From Lineolata rhizophorae (taxonomy: Eukaryota; Ascomycota; Dothideomycetes; Lineolatales; Lineolataceae), in assembly GCA_010093515.1 (NCBI GenBank), contig MU001692.1, positions 500,994 through 564,993 of the forward strand: a stretch of 64,000 nt of DNA, given 5' to 3'. The position numbers and the translations under genes are program-made. Below are positions 33,393 through 43,950 of the stretch, piece by piece. Within the stretch, counting starts at the first letter, position 1, and each line of letters opens with the position of its first letter. A model generated the notes under the pieces. It made no database searches. It was not told the DNA's origin and saw only the letters and a program-made list of their open reading frames with translations.

Positions 33393-34616
33393 ATGGAACA
33401 CTATGGACCAAACAGATACTCCACTACGTCAAGGCGTCGAGGACCCACTCAGCTTTCACGACGGCATTGCCGCCGCACATTCACCGCCAGGGCAAGGTGT
33501 CTTACCAGGCTATGCCATTTCCTTGTCGGCGTGGTCTTCCTCGTGCCTCTATTATTTTGCACCGTATTTCCAGATGTCAGCCGCTGGCTATTCTTCAGCT
33601 CGGATGGCCCTGATTTAGCTTCAGAAGCTGTAATTCGGAGAATACAGCAAGCCGTTGACGATGCGCACAAGCAGCTAAACCCGGCACGAGACGAACTAAA
33701 GTATACGGAAGCGACAAGGACGCTTCACGCGCTAGAAAATCAGACATTGGAACTGATCTCTAGCGTATGCTAGCTCCCAGCTGGTTGTTCGGAAGAGGGA
33801 GACTAACCAGTTTGAACGTAGCTTGACCGCGTTTCTTGGCATACGACGATAGAGGACTACGACGAAATCCGTGCCCAGCTCGACGAAATTGCAGAAGGTA
33901 TCAAGGAGGCCGCTAAGCCGCCGATTTCACGGGTGGAATCCCAGATCCAAGATTCAACCTACGCTCTTGAAGAAGCTCGACTTCGTGGTTTAGACGGCGC
34001 CGCGCTAGAACATGACCTCACCGATAAAGGCGTGTGGTCACGGGCGAAAGCTCTGCTCGCGAATGCCACGGGTTTGGTCAAAGGGCCCCTCACACATGAA
34101 GAAAAGCGCCTTGCTTCGGCCCGCGAGTCTGTCAACAAGTTCCAACGCTTGACGCTAGAGCAACTAGATAGCCTCATCGCGGCCGCGGAGAGGCAGAGGG
34201 CCAAGGCGCACTTCCGAATAATCGACATACTCGACACTGAAGCTCGACTTTATAGATGGATGTACACCTGGTGCCCGCAAACCATCAGCTACAGGTCGGG
34301 CCGGGACAAGATCAAGTACCTCCTTGGGTATAACGCAGCGGTCGCGCGGGAGGCGCGAGATGTGAGCGATGCGGTCACCATGCTGCATGTGCTCGAAGCG
34401 TGGATCAAGTTCGCCGGCAAGAGCATGGCACACGCCATCGAGTTGCTGCACGAGGCAAGGGCAGAGGCCCGAGTCGCGCCGAAGAAAGTGGAGAGCTGGG
34501 AGGATGCCGTGGAGCGGGTCGAGAAGCTGCAGGAGCTGTGGCATCGCCAGAAGGGCCTGCTTGTGGCCGGACTGGGGCCTGATCGTGTCGAAGAGTTGCT
34601 AAGGCAGCAGAGCTGA
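33393..34616 (+). CDS. single-pass membrane protein with long coiled coils, unknown
   Basis: Two exons (33393-33764 and 33822-34616, 57-nt intron) give 388 aa. After a basic head of 40 residues comes one transmembrane segment (CHFLVGVVFLVPLLFCTVF), then a mostly helical, charged region to the C-terminus. Coiled-coil-prone stretches include IQQAVDDAHKQLNPARDELK, QLDEIAEGIKEA and RLTLEQLDSLIAAAERQRAK. The product ends close to a Leu/Glu-rich helix (PDRVEELLRQQS). No enzymatic motif is visible. The stop is 167 bp before the P450 ORF on the same strand. Its organisation (membrane anchor plus coiled coil) resembles the protein at 27.2 kb but with the anchor at the other end; the two do not look homologous. 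Confidence 0.65.
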
Positions 34617-34783
34617 CCGGAGCAAGCTCCCCCCACTTGCCCCTGTGCATTGCAAGGCCTCCAACTTCTCGCGCGTGCCTTTCTCCTTCCTAGCACGGCA
34701 ATCATGGCCCCCAACTCGTCTTCTCCTTCTCCTCCTCCTCCTCCTCTTCCTCCTACCCCCCCTCGTCCCCGCAATGCTGCCGC

Positions 34784-36550
34784 GTGCCAGCCCGCGGCTT
34801 CCTGCTCGCGACAATGACCAACGTCTTTGCTCTTGCTCTAGCGCTGGCCGGCGGCCTCGTCCTAGCCACGGCTCTCTTCACGACGCTGCGCTTCCGGCTC
34901 GGCGTCCGCTCGTGGGCCTCGCCTAAAGCTTCCTCGCGCTCGCTCACGCCTGTCGTCGTGCCGTACACATGGCCCTTCCTCGGCCTCGCCGCCGACTTCC
35001 TCACCTCCGAGCCTGGCGCCTTCTGGTCGCGCCTGTTCGCCAAGTACCCCGTTCTGCGCCCCGGCCGCAAAGACGGCGTCGGCGCCTTCACCCTCACGCT
35101 CGGGCCGTCCAAGACGCTCACCGTCCTCACGGCGCCAGCGACGGTCCAGGCGCTCTTCCGCCGCCGCGAGCTGCATCGCCACGCCTTCAACGATGACATT
35201 GTCGTCCAAGGGCTGGGCATCGACATGCACGAGGCCCGCGACAAGTTCTGGGCTCGCAAGGAAGGCCCTAGCGACGCTTTTGGCGGGCTGACGCCGGCCA
35301 AGTACCGCGAGAGCCTCGACCAGGAGTACCTTTTAAAGGGCGACCCGGTCAACCGGCTGACGGCCGAGTTCACCGCGACGTTCGCGCGCCAGCTGGAGAA
35401 CGAGGCCGGGGACGGAGCGCTGGAGATTGGGCTGTACGAGTGGTTGCGCCCGCGCATGTTCGCGGCGTCAACGCGCGCCCTGTTCGGCCAACTCCTGCTC
35501 GACATGTGCCCGACGCTGGAATCGGACTTCTTCGATTTCGACGCCCACATGCTTAGCCTCTTCTACAAGCTGCCGAAACTGCTTACGCGCACCGCGGCTC
35601 GCGCCCGCGCCAAAGCCGCCGACGGCCTCACGAGGTGGCACTCGGAGATTGCGCGCGCCCTTGCTGCAGGCGAGGTTAAGCCTCCAGCCGACGATAGCCT
35701 CGAGGTGCACGAGGTCCTCGGCGCCAAGTTTACGCGGATGCGACAGCGATATTTCGAAGCGCGCGGGATGACGATGCGTTCGCGTGGCGCCCTTGACCTC
35801 GGCTTCCTGTTCGGCCTGTCCAGCAACGCCATCCCAGCGACGGGCTGGACTCTGATGCACCTGCTGCACGGCACGGCCGGGCGAGACCCGACGCTACTGG
35901 GACGCCTGCGCACCGAGCTCCGGCGCGCCGCGACCGACATCCCGGGCTCGCCGCTCGTCGGCGTACACGTGCCGACGCTTACCGCGCTTCCGCTGCTCAA
36001 CAGCGTCTTTCACGAGACGCTGCGCTTCCACGCCGACGCCATGGTGACGCGCGACGAGCTCGCGTCCGACATGGTCCTCCCCGTCGACGCCACGCCACCG
36101 GCCGCCGGCGGTCGCTCCGTGCTCCTGCGCAAAGGCACCACCGTAGTCGCACCCACGTGGGTCGCCCATCACAGCGAGGAGACATGGGCGGCGCCGAGCG
36201 ACAAGGCCGACGCTCCGCCCGCAAGCAGTTTCTGTCCGACGCGCTTCTTGCGCGCCGAGACGGACGCCGCGTCCGGAACCGAGAAGATCGTCTTCTCCAC
36301 CGCCGGCACCGCTGGCAAGCTGTTCCCGTTTGGCGGAGGGACGACCATGTGCACCGGGCGACTCTTCGCCAAGCAGGAGGTGCTTGCTGCCGTGGGTATT
36401 GTGCTGCTCAATTTCGACTTCGACATAGTGCCGTGCAACGAGGAGGCCAGTCTGCCGAGCCTGCCGAGGCCGAAGGAGACTCTTCCTGGCAGCGTGATCC
36501 TGGCGCCGGAAGGGGATCTTAGGGTGAGGATCAGACGACGAGCAGGATAG
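34784..36550 (+). CDS. cytochrome P450, CYP7/CYP8-like class
   Basis: An intronless gene of 588 aa from the first ATG; a second ATG at 34814 (MTNVFALALALAGG) starts exactly at the membrane anchor and is equally likely. P450 features are the Pro-rich hinge after the anchor, the K-helix ETLR (about residue 410) and the heme loop FPFGGGTTMCTGR with the Cys ligand at about 523. The I-helix reads FLFGLSSNAIPATGWTLMHL and lacks the usual acid-Thr pair (A/G-G-x-D/E-T); Asn-x-x-Pro there is a feature of CYP7, CYP8 and related enzymes. This suggests oxidation of a sterol or oxylipin-like substrate or an isomerase-type reaction, but the substrate cannot be told. It should sit in the ER membrane with a cytosolic catalytic domain. 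Neighbours do not form a recognisable biosynthetic cluster. Confidence 0.88.
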   Translation: MPARGFLLATMTNVFALALALAGGLVLATALFTTLRFRLGVRSWASPKASSRSLTPVVVPYTWPFLGLAADFLTSEPGAFWSRLFAKYPVLRPGRKDGVGAFTLTLGPSKTLTVLTAPATVQALFRRRELHRHAFNDDIVVQGLGIDMHEARDKFWARKEGPSDAFGGLTPAKYRESLDQEYLLKGDPVNRLTAEFTATFARQLENEAGDGALEIGLYEWLRPRMFAASTRALFGQLLLDMCPTLESDFFDFDAHMLSLFYKLPKLLTRTAARARAKAADGLTRWHSEIARALAAGEVKPPADDSLEVHEVLGAKFTRMRQRYFEARGMTMRSRGALDLGFLFGLSSNAIPATGWTLMHLLHGTAGRDPTLLGRLRTELRRAATDIPGSPLVGVHVPTLTALPLLNSVFHETLRFHADAMVTRDELASDMVLPVDATPPAAGGRSVLLRKGTTVVAPTWVAHHSEETWAAPSDKADAPPASSFCPTRFLRAETDAASGTEKIVFSTAGTAGKLFPFGGGTTMCTGRLFAKQEVLAAVGIVLLNFDFDIVPCNEEASLPSLPRPKETLPGSVILAPEGDLRVRIRRRAG

Positions 36551-37463
36551 TGATTGTATTTGTGGAAACCAAGCGAGTTGGCGTATGCGCGCGGACAACG
36601 GTCCCGACCACCATGACGAGTGGATCATGTTCTTAGAGGCACTACAAGTGGTTCGTGCCTCGCGAAAGTGATGTTAATACAATTCCGTTGACGGAGCGCA
36701 TCGGTTTTCGCCTATAGGAAAGCAGGTATGCACTTGTACTCAGAATCCGTGACGTAATGTTTCAGAGGCGCTATTCCGTAGTTGCGTCTCCTTGTCCCGA
36801 TGGATGGTTGCTTTCACAAATAGTCAGACCGCACAAGCCAAAACCTTTCTCCATTACCTCTCCTTCGTACAACGGCATCCAAACTCATCGCTTGCACAGC
36901 CACCTTGTCTTCGTGCTCCAAGGCATCTAACGAACGGCCGCCATGGCATCCTGGGTGGACTGTAAAAGTCTAATGAGCAAGATCTATGAGCGACGACGGA
37001 AATGCTCCGTTGTTCTATGGGTAGTGCTATAGGAGTGTCCGATGGCCAAGCTACGAAGTGTGGCTACCGCCGAACCTGAAATGCTCGAATGCGCCTTAGA
37101 GAGCCCTACCTTTGTTAACGACGCGATCGATCTTCTGGGCCTGTGGTAGGAAGTTAGTCTTATAGTTCCACTAGCTTGCCCTCCGGAAGAGCGGGGGAAG
37201 AACTGACTCCGAAGAACTGAACATAGCACCGCCAAGCTCTAGCGGCTTTCACGGGGTGGCGACGACTACGAGTTTGCGCGGCTAACTAGACCCAACGACC
37301 AATGACTTCGACGTCGAGCCCCTTATCTCCGGCTTCCAGTTCGAGATGACGACGGAGAATCCGGAGAAAATGCCCTACCAGACGCCCGGCTATTACAACT
37401 TCAGTAGCATCTCCAGCGGCTGCTCGCCATTTCCGGTGCGGCAGGATGACAAGATGATGATTT

Positions 37464-37499
37464 CGGTCCGGACAGCGGTCCGGATAGCGGTCCGGCCGA
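37464..37499. repeat. 12-bp tandem repeat, three copies
   Basis: Three adjacent copies of CGGTCCGGAYAG, the third diverging in its last four bases. It lies in non-coding or decayed sequence. Confidence 0.85.
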
Positions 37500-37823
37500 G
37501 GTGGCGTGGGTCACAGAACCCAAGGACGAAGGCTACGAAGGGCGTAGTGAGCCAGAGGGAGACATGGGTGACAGTTTGTTCGAATTTTGACCTAGCATAG
37601 CATATATAAATCGAGCATAGATTGTCACCAGAATGGCTTGGCATAATTACGTGGGAGAAATTGGACGAAGCGTCCTCGCCAGCTCGTAGAGTCTTCGCAG
37701 TCGCAGCCATATCTGCTCACAAAAGTTCAGCCGTTGTAGGGCCCAATATTAACGACGAAGTGGACGCCTAACTCGGCGACAATGGGTCGACACCTACGGA
37801 ATCGATGAGGATCCCTTTTTTTC

Positions 37824-38184
37824 CTGTTCGAATTCGCCTGCTCTTTCGCCTATTCCTACCGTGGCCTAAGATGTATCTCTACTACTGCCCACTACACTAG
37901 CTCCCTAGAGGGAAAGACAATGGTGATCCAAGTCACTAACACGAGTGGTGCCCTCGGCGAGGTTCATTTCGATATAGCTACGCCTGGAGGCCGTGTCGGG
38001 ATTTTCAACGGCTACTCTAACAAGGTAGGATTTTGACGATTTAGGGGGTCACTTTGGTGGGTTCAGCGACCGCGATCAACGTACACCGCTACCATGGCAA
38101 TGGCAAGGATGCTACTGGCGCCTCGACTGGTTGTTAAATGCGGATAATCTAAACGTAGAATTTGAAGAGGTTCGTTGCCCTTAA
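37824..38184 (+). pseudogene. GH45 endoglucanase relic
   Basis: The translation contains EGKTMVIQVTNTSGALGEVH then FDIATPGGRVGIFNGYSNK, the conserved core of family 45 cellulases. After a short disrupted stretch with TGA and TAG, the next frame reads GGFSDRDQRTPLPWQWQGCY and WRLDWLLNADNLNVEFEEVR, ending CP and stop as many GH45 catalytic domains do. Just upstream, FEFACSFAYSYRGLRC corresponds to the region before the core. The N-terminal third with the first catalytic Asp is missing, and several family cysteines are changed (Cys to Tyr in FNGY). It is a broken copy of a secreted cellulase gene. The gene was probably lost through mutation in this accessory region. Confidence 0.68.
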
Positions 38185-39729
38185 GCCATGATCGGCAGAT
38201 CGAGCCGTGGTCGGTGGAGCTAGAATTTATGCCTGGAGCACTCGTCTTTTGGGTTCGTACGTCTAGCAATATATGGATTGAATTGTGCATTTTTCGTCAG
38301 TTTGTAGTCTTCCCTTGCTAATTAGTTGGTCCTGTTCGATCTCCACACTTGTTTTTGGGCCCTCTAGCGCATGGAAGTCGGCCAACAGTCTAACTAGTAT
38401 ATCACGCAGAAATGGTACATATTGTGATGAAACATGGTGACTTGGTGTTCGACTAGACTTTCTGATAGTTCATAGATGTCGTAGTGATCATACAGGGCCA
38501 TTTAATCAAAGTATAACGGGCGTGTGCTATATAACTAATCAATTAAGTCTCTAAAAACTCTCCCAGAATAAACTAGGAGCCTTAAAAAAATCTAGAGAGG
38601 ATCGTGTTTAGACGTTGCTCGAGTCGCGTGGGAACAATGTACTAGTCATCCATAAAAGGTGTCTATTGACGATCATAGAACCGTTCCCACGTACTCATGC
38701 CGAACATGTAGGTCTAGACAGTGGCTCTCGAAGAGATGTTAGCTTTGGTAGCAGTCCCAACTAGAATCGAAGTACTCTAGGGTGACGATCACGCCCGAAG
38801 GGAGGAGCGTATGTCAATCGGAGAGGCAGAAACATGCTAATAATTTGGCTAGCTAAGTACTCAAGTCCAGTGAGTTGGCCCATCCTTTGAATGTTCGATC
38901 TGCTGCTTCTAGCCTATACGCGTGGCTCTATCTTCCCCCGGGCTTCAGCAAACTATGCCGTCCACCCTTATACGAGGTTGCCGTCCTCCTTTGACTCATA
39001 TCTGTGTCCCTCGTCGAAGATAATTTTCTTAGGTGTTGATCGCTTTTTAGGTGTTTTTGAGTTGGGGTCTCCGGGCCGGTGGCGGACCGCATTTTGGGAG
39101 TTGTTTGCTTCCCGCTCACTACAACATGTTCGTCCATTAGGGGAGACCCCATGGCATTCGGGTCAAACCCACGACTTGTGGCTGTGGCCCAAAGACGGGA
39201 TTGGGTCGGCTGCGGGACTCCTGTGATCTCTGTAATTTTGCTGCAGGTGTAACCCGCCTGGCGCAGTTATCACCTGAGCGCGGGTGGCGGTGTCCATCGC
39301 GGTAGTCGAAGCAAGCGGTGGGCAGTTCCAGTAAGTATACAGCGAGAGAAGCTTTTGTGGAGCAGAGATTATAGAAAGTTCGAACAAAGGGTTAGGTGTT
39401 GGATTAGAGGGGAGAGGTGGCGGATGACTAGAACTCCGGATGGAGGTTTTGAACATTCTGCCGGCAGAACTCTTCACCGCGAACGCATGTAACACGCGTC
39501 ACCGCCGCGACTGACATACGTAGCATTGCACCGCCGTCACCACTTTTGAATTCAGCATCAATTTCGGCCCAGCACGATAGAGTCTTCAGACCTGACGTCT
39601 TATCGAGGTGCGAATTGCTACGTATACCTTTGTATCCGGCTACTAATCTCAACCTGGTAAAAAGTCGGGTGCTTGCAGGGTTCTCAAACCTAATCCTTTT
39701 CATCAATTTCGATTTGGTCGCTCATTCAT

Positions 39730-42585
39730 TCAAACAAACGTGATCTGCACAGCCTGCGTCCCCGTCCTGTTCGCACCTCTTCCACCTGCCCTGTTCCTAC
39801 CTCGCGCGCTCTGCACCAACTCCTCGATGCCAGTGATCCGCAGATAATTGGTCATGATCAGGGAGTCGCTCAATTCGTCCTCGCTTGGCTCCGCGACGAT
39901 CAAGTACTTGCCGGCTAGGACCACAATGTCGCCTTCCCTCACCTCGTCCTCCCGTCGCGCGTTGTCCACAGGCTCCAGAGGGTTGACGAAATACTTTCCC
40001 GAGCTCCCTTCCAACGACACTTCGACGATGTCCTCCCGACGCCAGACAACGTTGGTAATGGTCGACCGCTGTGCTTCCATGGCGAGCGATCCGCCGTGCA
40101 TTGATGTACTCCATGCACGATAAGGATACCAGACGGCGGCGTTGAGGGAGTCGCCGCCGGACGGCTGGATAACTTTTGCGATAGGCTCGCTGAGCGAGAT
40201 GGGATCCTCTTCGACGCCGTGGCGCACGTCTTCGGCCTGCTGGATAAGGGCGTGCGCGTAGGAGAACTGTTCTTCGAGGCGGCGCAGCGACTCGAAGTCC
40301 AGCCCTACCTGCTGCGCGATATTCGTGTTGCTCTGGTCCTGCAGCCGTGACTCGTAGTAGCGCACCACCTCATTGATTTCGCGGTTATCTTGGGCCATGA
40401 TGCCGATGGCGTCGCGGTGCTCGATCTTGCGGCCTTCGAGCTTGTACGCCACGGCCAGAGGGTAGTTGTTGAGCAGTGCGGTGTGCTTGGTCAGCCGCCC
40501 TGAGAGCTTGACCTCGGCAAGCATGACGAGATCGCTGGTGGGCTTACGACGGATAGAGAACCTGCTACGCACGGTGCCGGAGCGGCGCGGCCCACCCGTT
40601 AGCTGGTAGTTGACCTGCTTGATGACGCCGTTGACGGTACGGAAAGCATCTTTGGTCTGCCGGTTGAGGTGCTCTTCGCGGATGACCAGGTCATAGTGGC
40701 GGCCGCCCGTATGAGCCTCCTGCACCGAATGCGTGCCAGGCGTGAGGCAGATAATGGCCTCGTAGTCGCTTGCGCGGATCGTGTAGCGCTCGTCATTAGT
40801 CATGACTACCGTCAACTCTGTCGTATCATCTTCGGCAGGTGACAGCTCCTCTAGTGGTGGAATATCGTTGAAGGCGTTCAGCGAATGGCCCGAGTACTGG
40901 AGGTTTGCGAACACAGCTGAGGATTTGAAGCCTTCCTCTGGCCACTTGTAAACCCACGACAGAGGGTCACGACCGAGGCTGGAAACGGTTCCCGGCAATA
41001 TGTAGCCGAGGGGCAAAATTTGACGAAGGAAGGTGTCCCAATAGTGCGCCTGCTCATCACTTTCTGGTTCTTTCGGTGCCCACCCTTCGAATGCCGGCAC
41101 CATAGAGGAGAGAAAAACCTTGGAATTGATGGACATAAGCGGAATCACTTTGAAAAACAGGAGCTCCAGGTTCTTGCGGTCCGCCTTAAACTTGTACGTC
41201 GCTTCGATGAAGTCACGAATCTCTATCAAGTCGTTGTCGTTGAGAAGCGACAGTAGCAAAACGACCATCTGCAGAAACCGAGGACGGATGTATTTCTGCG
41301 CCATGACAGCGCCGCCCCCACGCTCCGGATCTAGTGCGTTATAATATGAAGCACTAAACGAGATGAGCTCCTGGATACCTCTGCTAGTCGTCAACGTCTG
41401 GAATTTGCGGCCCTGGTTGAAGCCGTATCGCGTATTTTTGGACGTGATGATCTTTGTCCGAGTAGACATGCGGAACAGAATTGGACTACGATGGCATAGC
41501 CTTCGGACGTCTTCAATCATGGTCTCAAGGATGGATTTAGTTTCCTCGAAGTTGTTGACCGGTCCGCCTCGGCGAATCAGAGTTCTGTATTGAACGATGA
41601 GGTTCATGAGAGAAGGGGCGTCGACCTCGATCAGGGTCGACTCGACATCGAACTCCCCGCGATGATTGCCCAAGTCGTTGACAATCTTGACTTCCTCACT
41701 GTCGATAGTGACTGCGTCATACATGCGATCACGCACTACAACGCCCTGTGTTTCAGGTGGAGCGTTGTAGCTGTACAATGAGCGACGGTTCCGTGACCGA
41801 AGGAGAGCCTTTTCGGCCATCTGTGCCGTATGATCAATCAGCTCCACCGATAAATCTCTCGTCACCCGAAAGTCGTAGAGAAGTGACGCCGCGGTATCGA
41901 CCCTCCACTTCGCGTCCCTTTGGTCCGGCAATCCCTTCGCGATCATGTTTGTTTGCTCCAAGCGGTTGACCTCCGGTTTATCAGCCCCCGGTAAGTATGA
42001 CAGTCCAACCTTGAGCACCGGCGCCCCTTCGTATACTTGTCTCGCTTGTTGTCCGCGAATATACGTGCGCTGGAAACCCTTGTCCGCCTCCTTCGCAAGG
42101 CCTCTGATCATCATATCGGCATCCTCGGACAGCGACATCAATTTGTTAGTCATGCCATCGTAGATGCTATCGTACACATCCTTCTTGGCTTGGACTACAT
42201 CGAGCCCACGGTTGGTAGTTGTCACAACTATCTGCAAATCATCGGTCCCAGCACTTTCGACATCACCATTGCCATTATCACCACCTTGGTATCGGGGGCT
42301 TCCCATCACAGGTTCGATGCCGCCGATAGATAGGGGGGCCGTGGCGTCGATGAGGCTCTCCCCATCGTCTCGATCGGTTGCGAGAGGCTGGTAAGCACGA
42401 TAGCTGGTGTCCTGTTTTCGGTGATTAATAGAGAAACAAACACAACATGAAAGTAGAAACCTACCATGATGAAAAGAGTGGCCGTCGCCAATAGCCCACA
42501 AGCACCGACAGCTTGAACGGAATTGAATGACGGGACTCTGCAGGCTACGTAAAGCGGTGGTCAAGCTTGTGAGGGATGGTACCAA
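39730..42585 (-). CDS. large orphan protein (893-951 aa), no recognised domain
   Basis: The frame is open for 951 codons from 42585. A good intron (42412-42464, GTAGGT...AACAG, 53 nt) lies near the 5' end. Using it changes the upstream frame and gives ATG flush with the donor followed by DTSYRAYQPLATDRDDGESL, about 894 aa. The upstream structure is therefore uncertain; the 893 codons from 42411 to 39730 are firm. The product looks soluble and mixed alpha/beta, with an acidic N-terminal part, helical stretches (LLSLLNDNDLIEIRDFIEAT), a late beta-rich part (EGDIVVLAGKYLIVAEP) and an Arg/Gly-rich tail ending ARGRNRAGGRGANRTG. I see no transmembrane core, no kinase, helicase, polymerase or protease motif, and no repeats. 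Size and tail would suit a virus-derived capsid-like protein, but I have no sequence match; this is only a hypothesis. Flanks are gene-poor. Confidence 0.7.
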   Translation of the reverse strand: MVPSLTSLTTALRSLQSPVIQFRSSCRCLWAIGDGHSFHHGRFLLSCCVCFSINHRKQDTSYRAYQPLATDRDDGESLIDATAPLSIGGIEPVMGSPRYQGGDNGNGDVESAGTDDLQIVVTTTNRGLDVVQAKKDVYDSIYDGMTNKLMSLSEDADMMIRGLAKEADKGFQRTYIRGQQARQVYEGAPVLKVGLSYLPGADKPEVNRLEQTNMIAKGLPDQRDAKWRVDTAASLLYDFRVTRDLSVELIDHTAQMAEKALLRSRNRRSLYSYNAPPETQGVVVRDRMYDAVTIDSEEVKIVNDLGNHRGEFDVESTLIEVDAPSLMNLIVQYRTLIRRGGPVNNFEETKSILETMIEDVRRLCHRSPILFRMSTRTKIITSKNTRYGFNQGRKFQTLTTSRGIQELISFSASYYNALDPERGGGAVMAQKYIRPRFLQMVVLLLSLLNDNDLIEIRDFIEATYKFKADRKNLELLFFKVIPLMSINSKVFLSSMVPAFEGWAPKEPESDEQAHYWDTFLRQILPLGYILPGTVSSLGRDPLSWVYKWPEEGFKSSAVFANLQYSGHSLNAFNDIPPLEELSPAEDDTTELTVVMTNDERYTIRASDYEAIICLTPGTHSVQEAHTGGRHYDLVIREEHLNRQTKDAFRTVNGVIKQVNYQLTGGPRRSGTVRSRFSIRRKPTSDLVMLAEVKLSGRLTKHTALLNNYPLAVAYKLEGRKIEHRDAIGIMAQDNREINEVVRYYESRLQDQSNTNIAQQVGLDFESLRRLEEQFSYAHALIQQAEDVRHGVEEDPISLSEPIAKVIQPSGGDSLNAAVWYPYRAWSTSMHGGSLAMEAQRSTITNVVWRREDIVEVSLEGSSGKYFVNPLEPVDNARREDEVREGDIVVLAGKYLIVAEPSEDELSDSLIMTNYLRITGIEELVQSARGRNRAGGRGANRTGTQAVQITFV

Positions 42586-43950
42586 GAAAACAAGCAGACG
42601 GGCAGATCACAGCATTTGAATCGGGGGCAGCTTAGGCCAAGGGAATGTTCATGCACTCGGACGGGCTCCCAGCTGCCAGGCTATCAAGCTTGCGGCGCTT
42701 CTGCGTGCACTCTGCCACCCCCAACTAAGGTTTGCTGGAAAAGCCAGGTGTCTTGGAATTAGACTATAGTGCGACAGCTCGCGAAAGCAGACGCCGACAT
42801 GCCTTCCCAGATCCTTCGCGGGCGCCATATAGTGTGGAACAGCTGCAAGGCTGAGAAATGTGACGAGCAACCATAAAGAGGAGAGGACGCCAATTCGACG
42901 CCTCTGCCTCGGGAGTGCGCCTCGCCCTGCTCAAAATGCGTTCTCTGGGGTGTCTCAAGCCATGTCTCATCGGGTTGTTTCCTAGCCTCACTTTAGGCCG
43001 AAGGATTGGGGGAGCCATTATCAACACATTTTCGGGCTTCTTTGTCTACACGCCAGACCCCAGCGACAGGCACGCCAAAAGTCGAGCACTGCACTGCAAA
43101 GCTCAACTCGATTATCTTTCCACATTAGGTCGAACATGGACCAGAGAATCCCTGAATACGCATCGCGCGACACAAGAATTCGGTGCAACGCGGCAGGGGC
43201 AGACTCAGATTATCGCACTAGTGCCCCGCCTTTTCCGCCATTTATCTATCCGGCACCGTTTCCATCATTTAGAGCAAGTCACTTATCCTGCCTTTCTCCC
43301 GCCATTCTACTCTATTTCGACAATTTTTTGTCTTAGCCATTACAAAAGAATCCGACGTTGTCGCGGCACTGTAGGCAGAATTTTTGCCGGAGTCTACACT
43401 TGCGCATGGCTCGGAAATAAAACAATTTTGCTTCAATCGGATCGCAAAGCCAATGTGAAAGCAACTGACACTGCATAGCCACGGGCTCGGCTAACCTTGC
43501 TGGTGATTTCTAGCCGCATTGCATTTCGTCGAATCCTGCTGAACGGGAACATACAACTATTGGTGTGAAGCATCGCACCATTTCACAGCCTTGCAGCTCG
43601 ACGCCTCCACGATGCGTAGCCCGGCTAAGTAGCTTGATCCAATCTCTATCAGACCTTCCCGATGTTCACCTCAGTCACGCAACTAGGCATAGCAAGTGGC
43701 GTATGTCCGCCGCTGTGTCGCATGCCTGCACTCAGCCTCGTCGATAGTAGTGGAGGGCAAGCCGTCTGTTAGCTCTTCGGGGCCTTGGGTTTTCGTTCCA
43801 TTCGTGAGGCTGTGACTTGCGAGCTTCGAAGGCTTCCATTTTGCCCACATGCATTTTTCGTTTACTATCCCTTCATTCTAACGTTCTCGAACCCGATATG
43901 CTCGAATTCTTTTTCTCGAACAGAAAGTCTCTGCACTACGACACGACAAA
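42586..43950. other. intergenic region between divergent genes
   Basis: This 1.37-kb stretch is upstream of both the orphan gene and the Cys-rich surface protein. A 187-codon plus-strand frame at 42915-43478 has no recognisable composition or splice pattern and I do not call it. Otherwise no gene is seen. Confidence 0.45.

Larger units (their letters stand above)
36551..39729. other. 3.2-kb decayed, gene-poor region
   Basis: It contains a GH45 relic (37824-38184) and a 12-bp x3 repeat (37464-37499), otherwise stop-dense sequence of lowered GC. A conserved-looking fragment at about 37310-37450 (FDVEPLISGFQFEMTTENPE) may be another gene relic I cannot name. No intact gene is seen. Confidence 0.5.

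Noticed and set aside
37310-37600. Possible additional gene relic (FDVEPLISGFQFEM...)
   Set aside because: No family recognised and the frame is short; recorded in the region entry but not called.
42915-43478. 187-codon plus-strand ORF between divergent genes
   Set aside because: No domain, irregular composition, and it lies in the expected promoter region.
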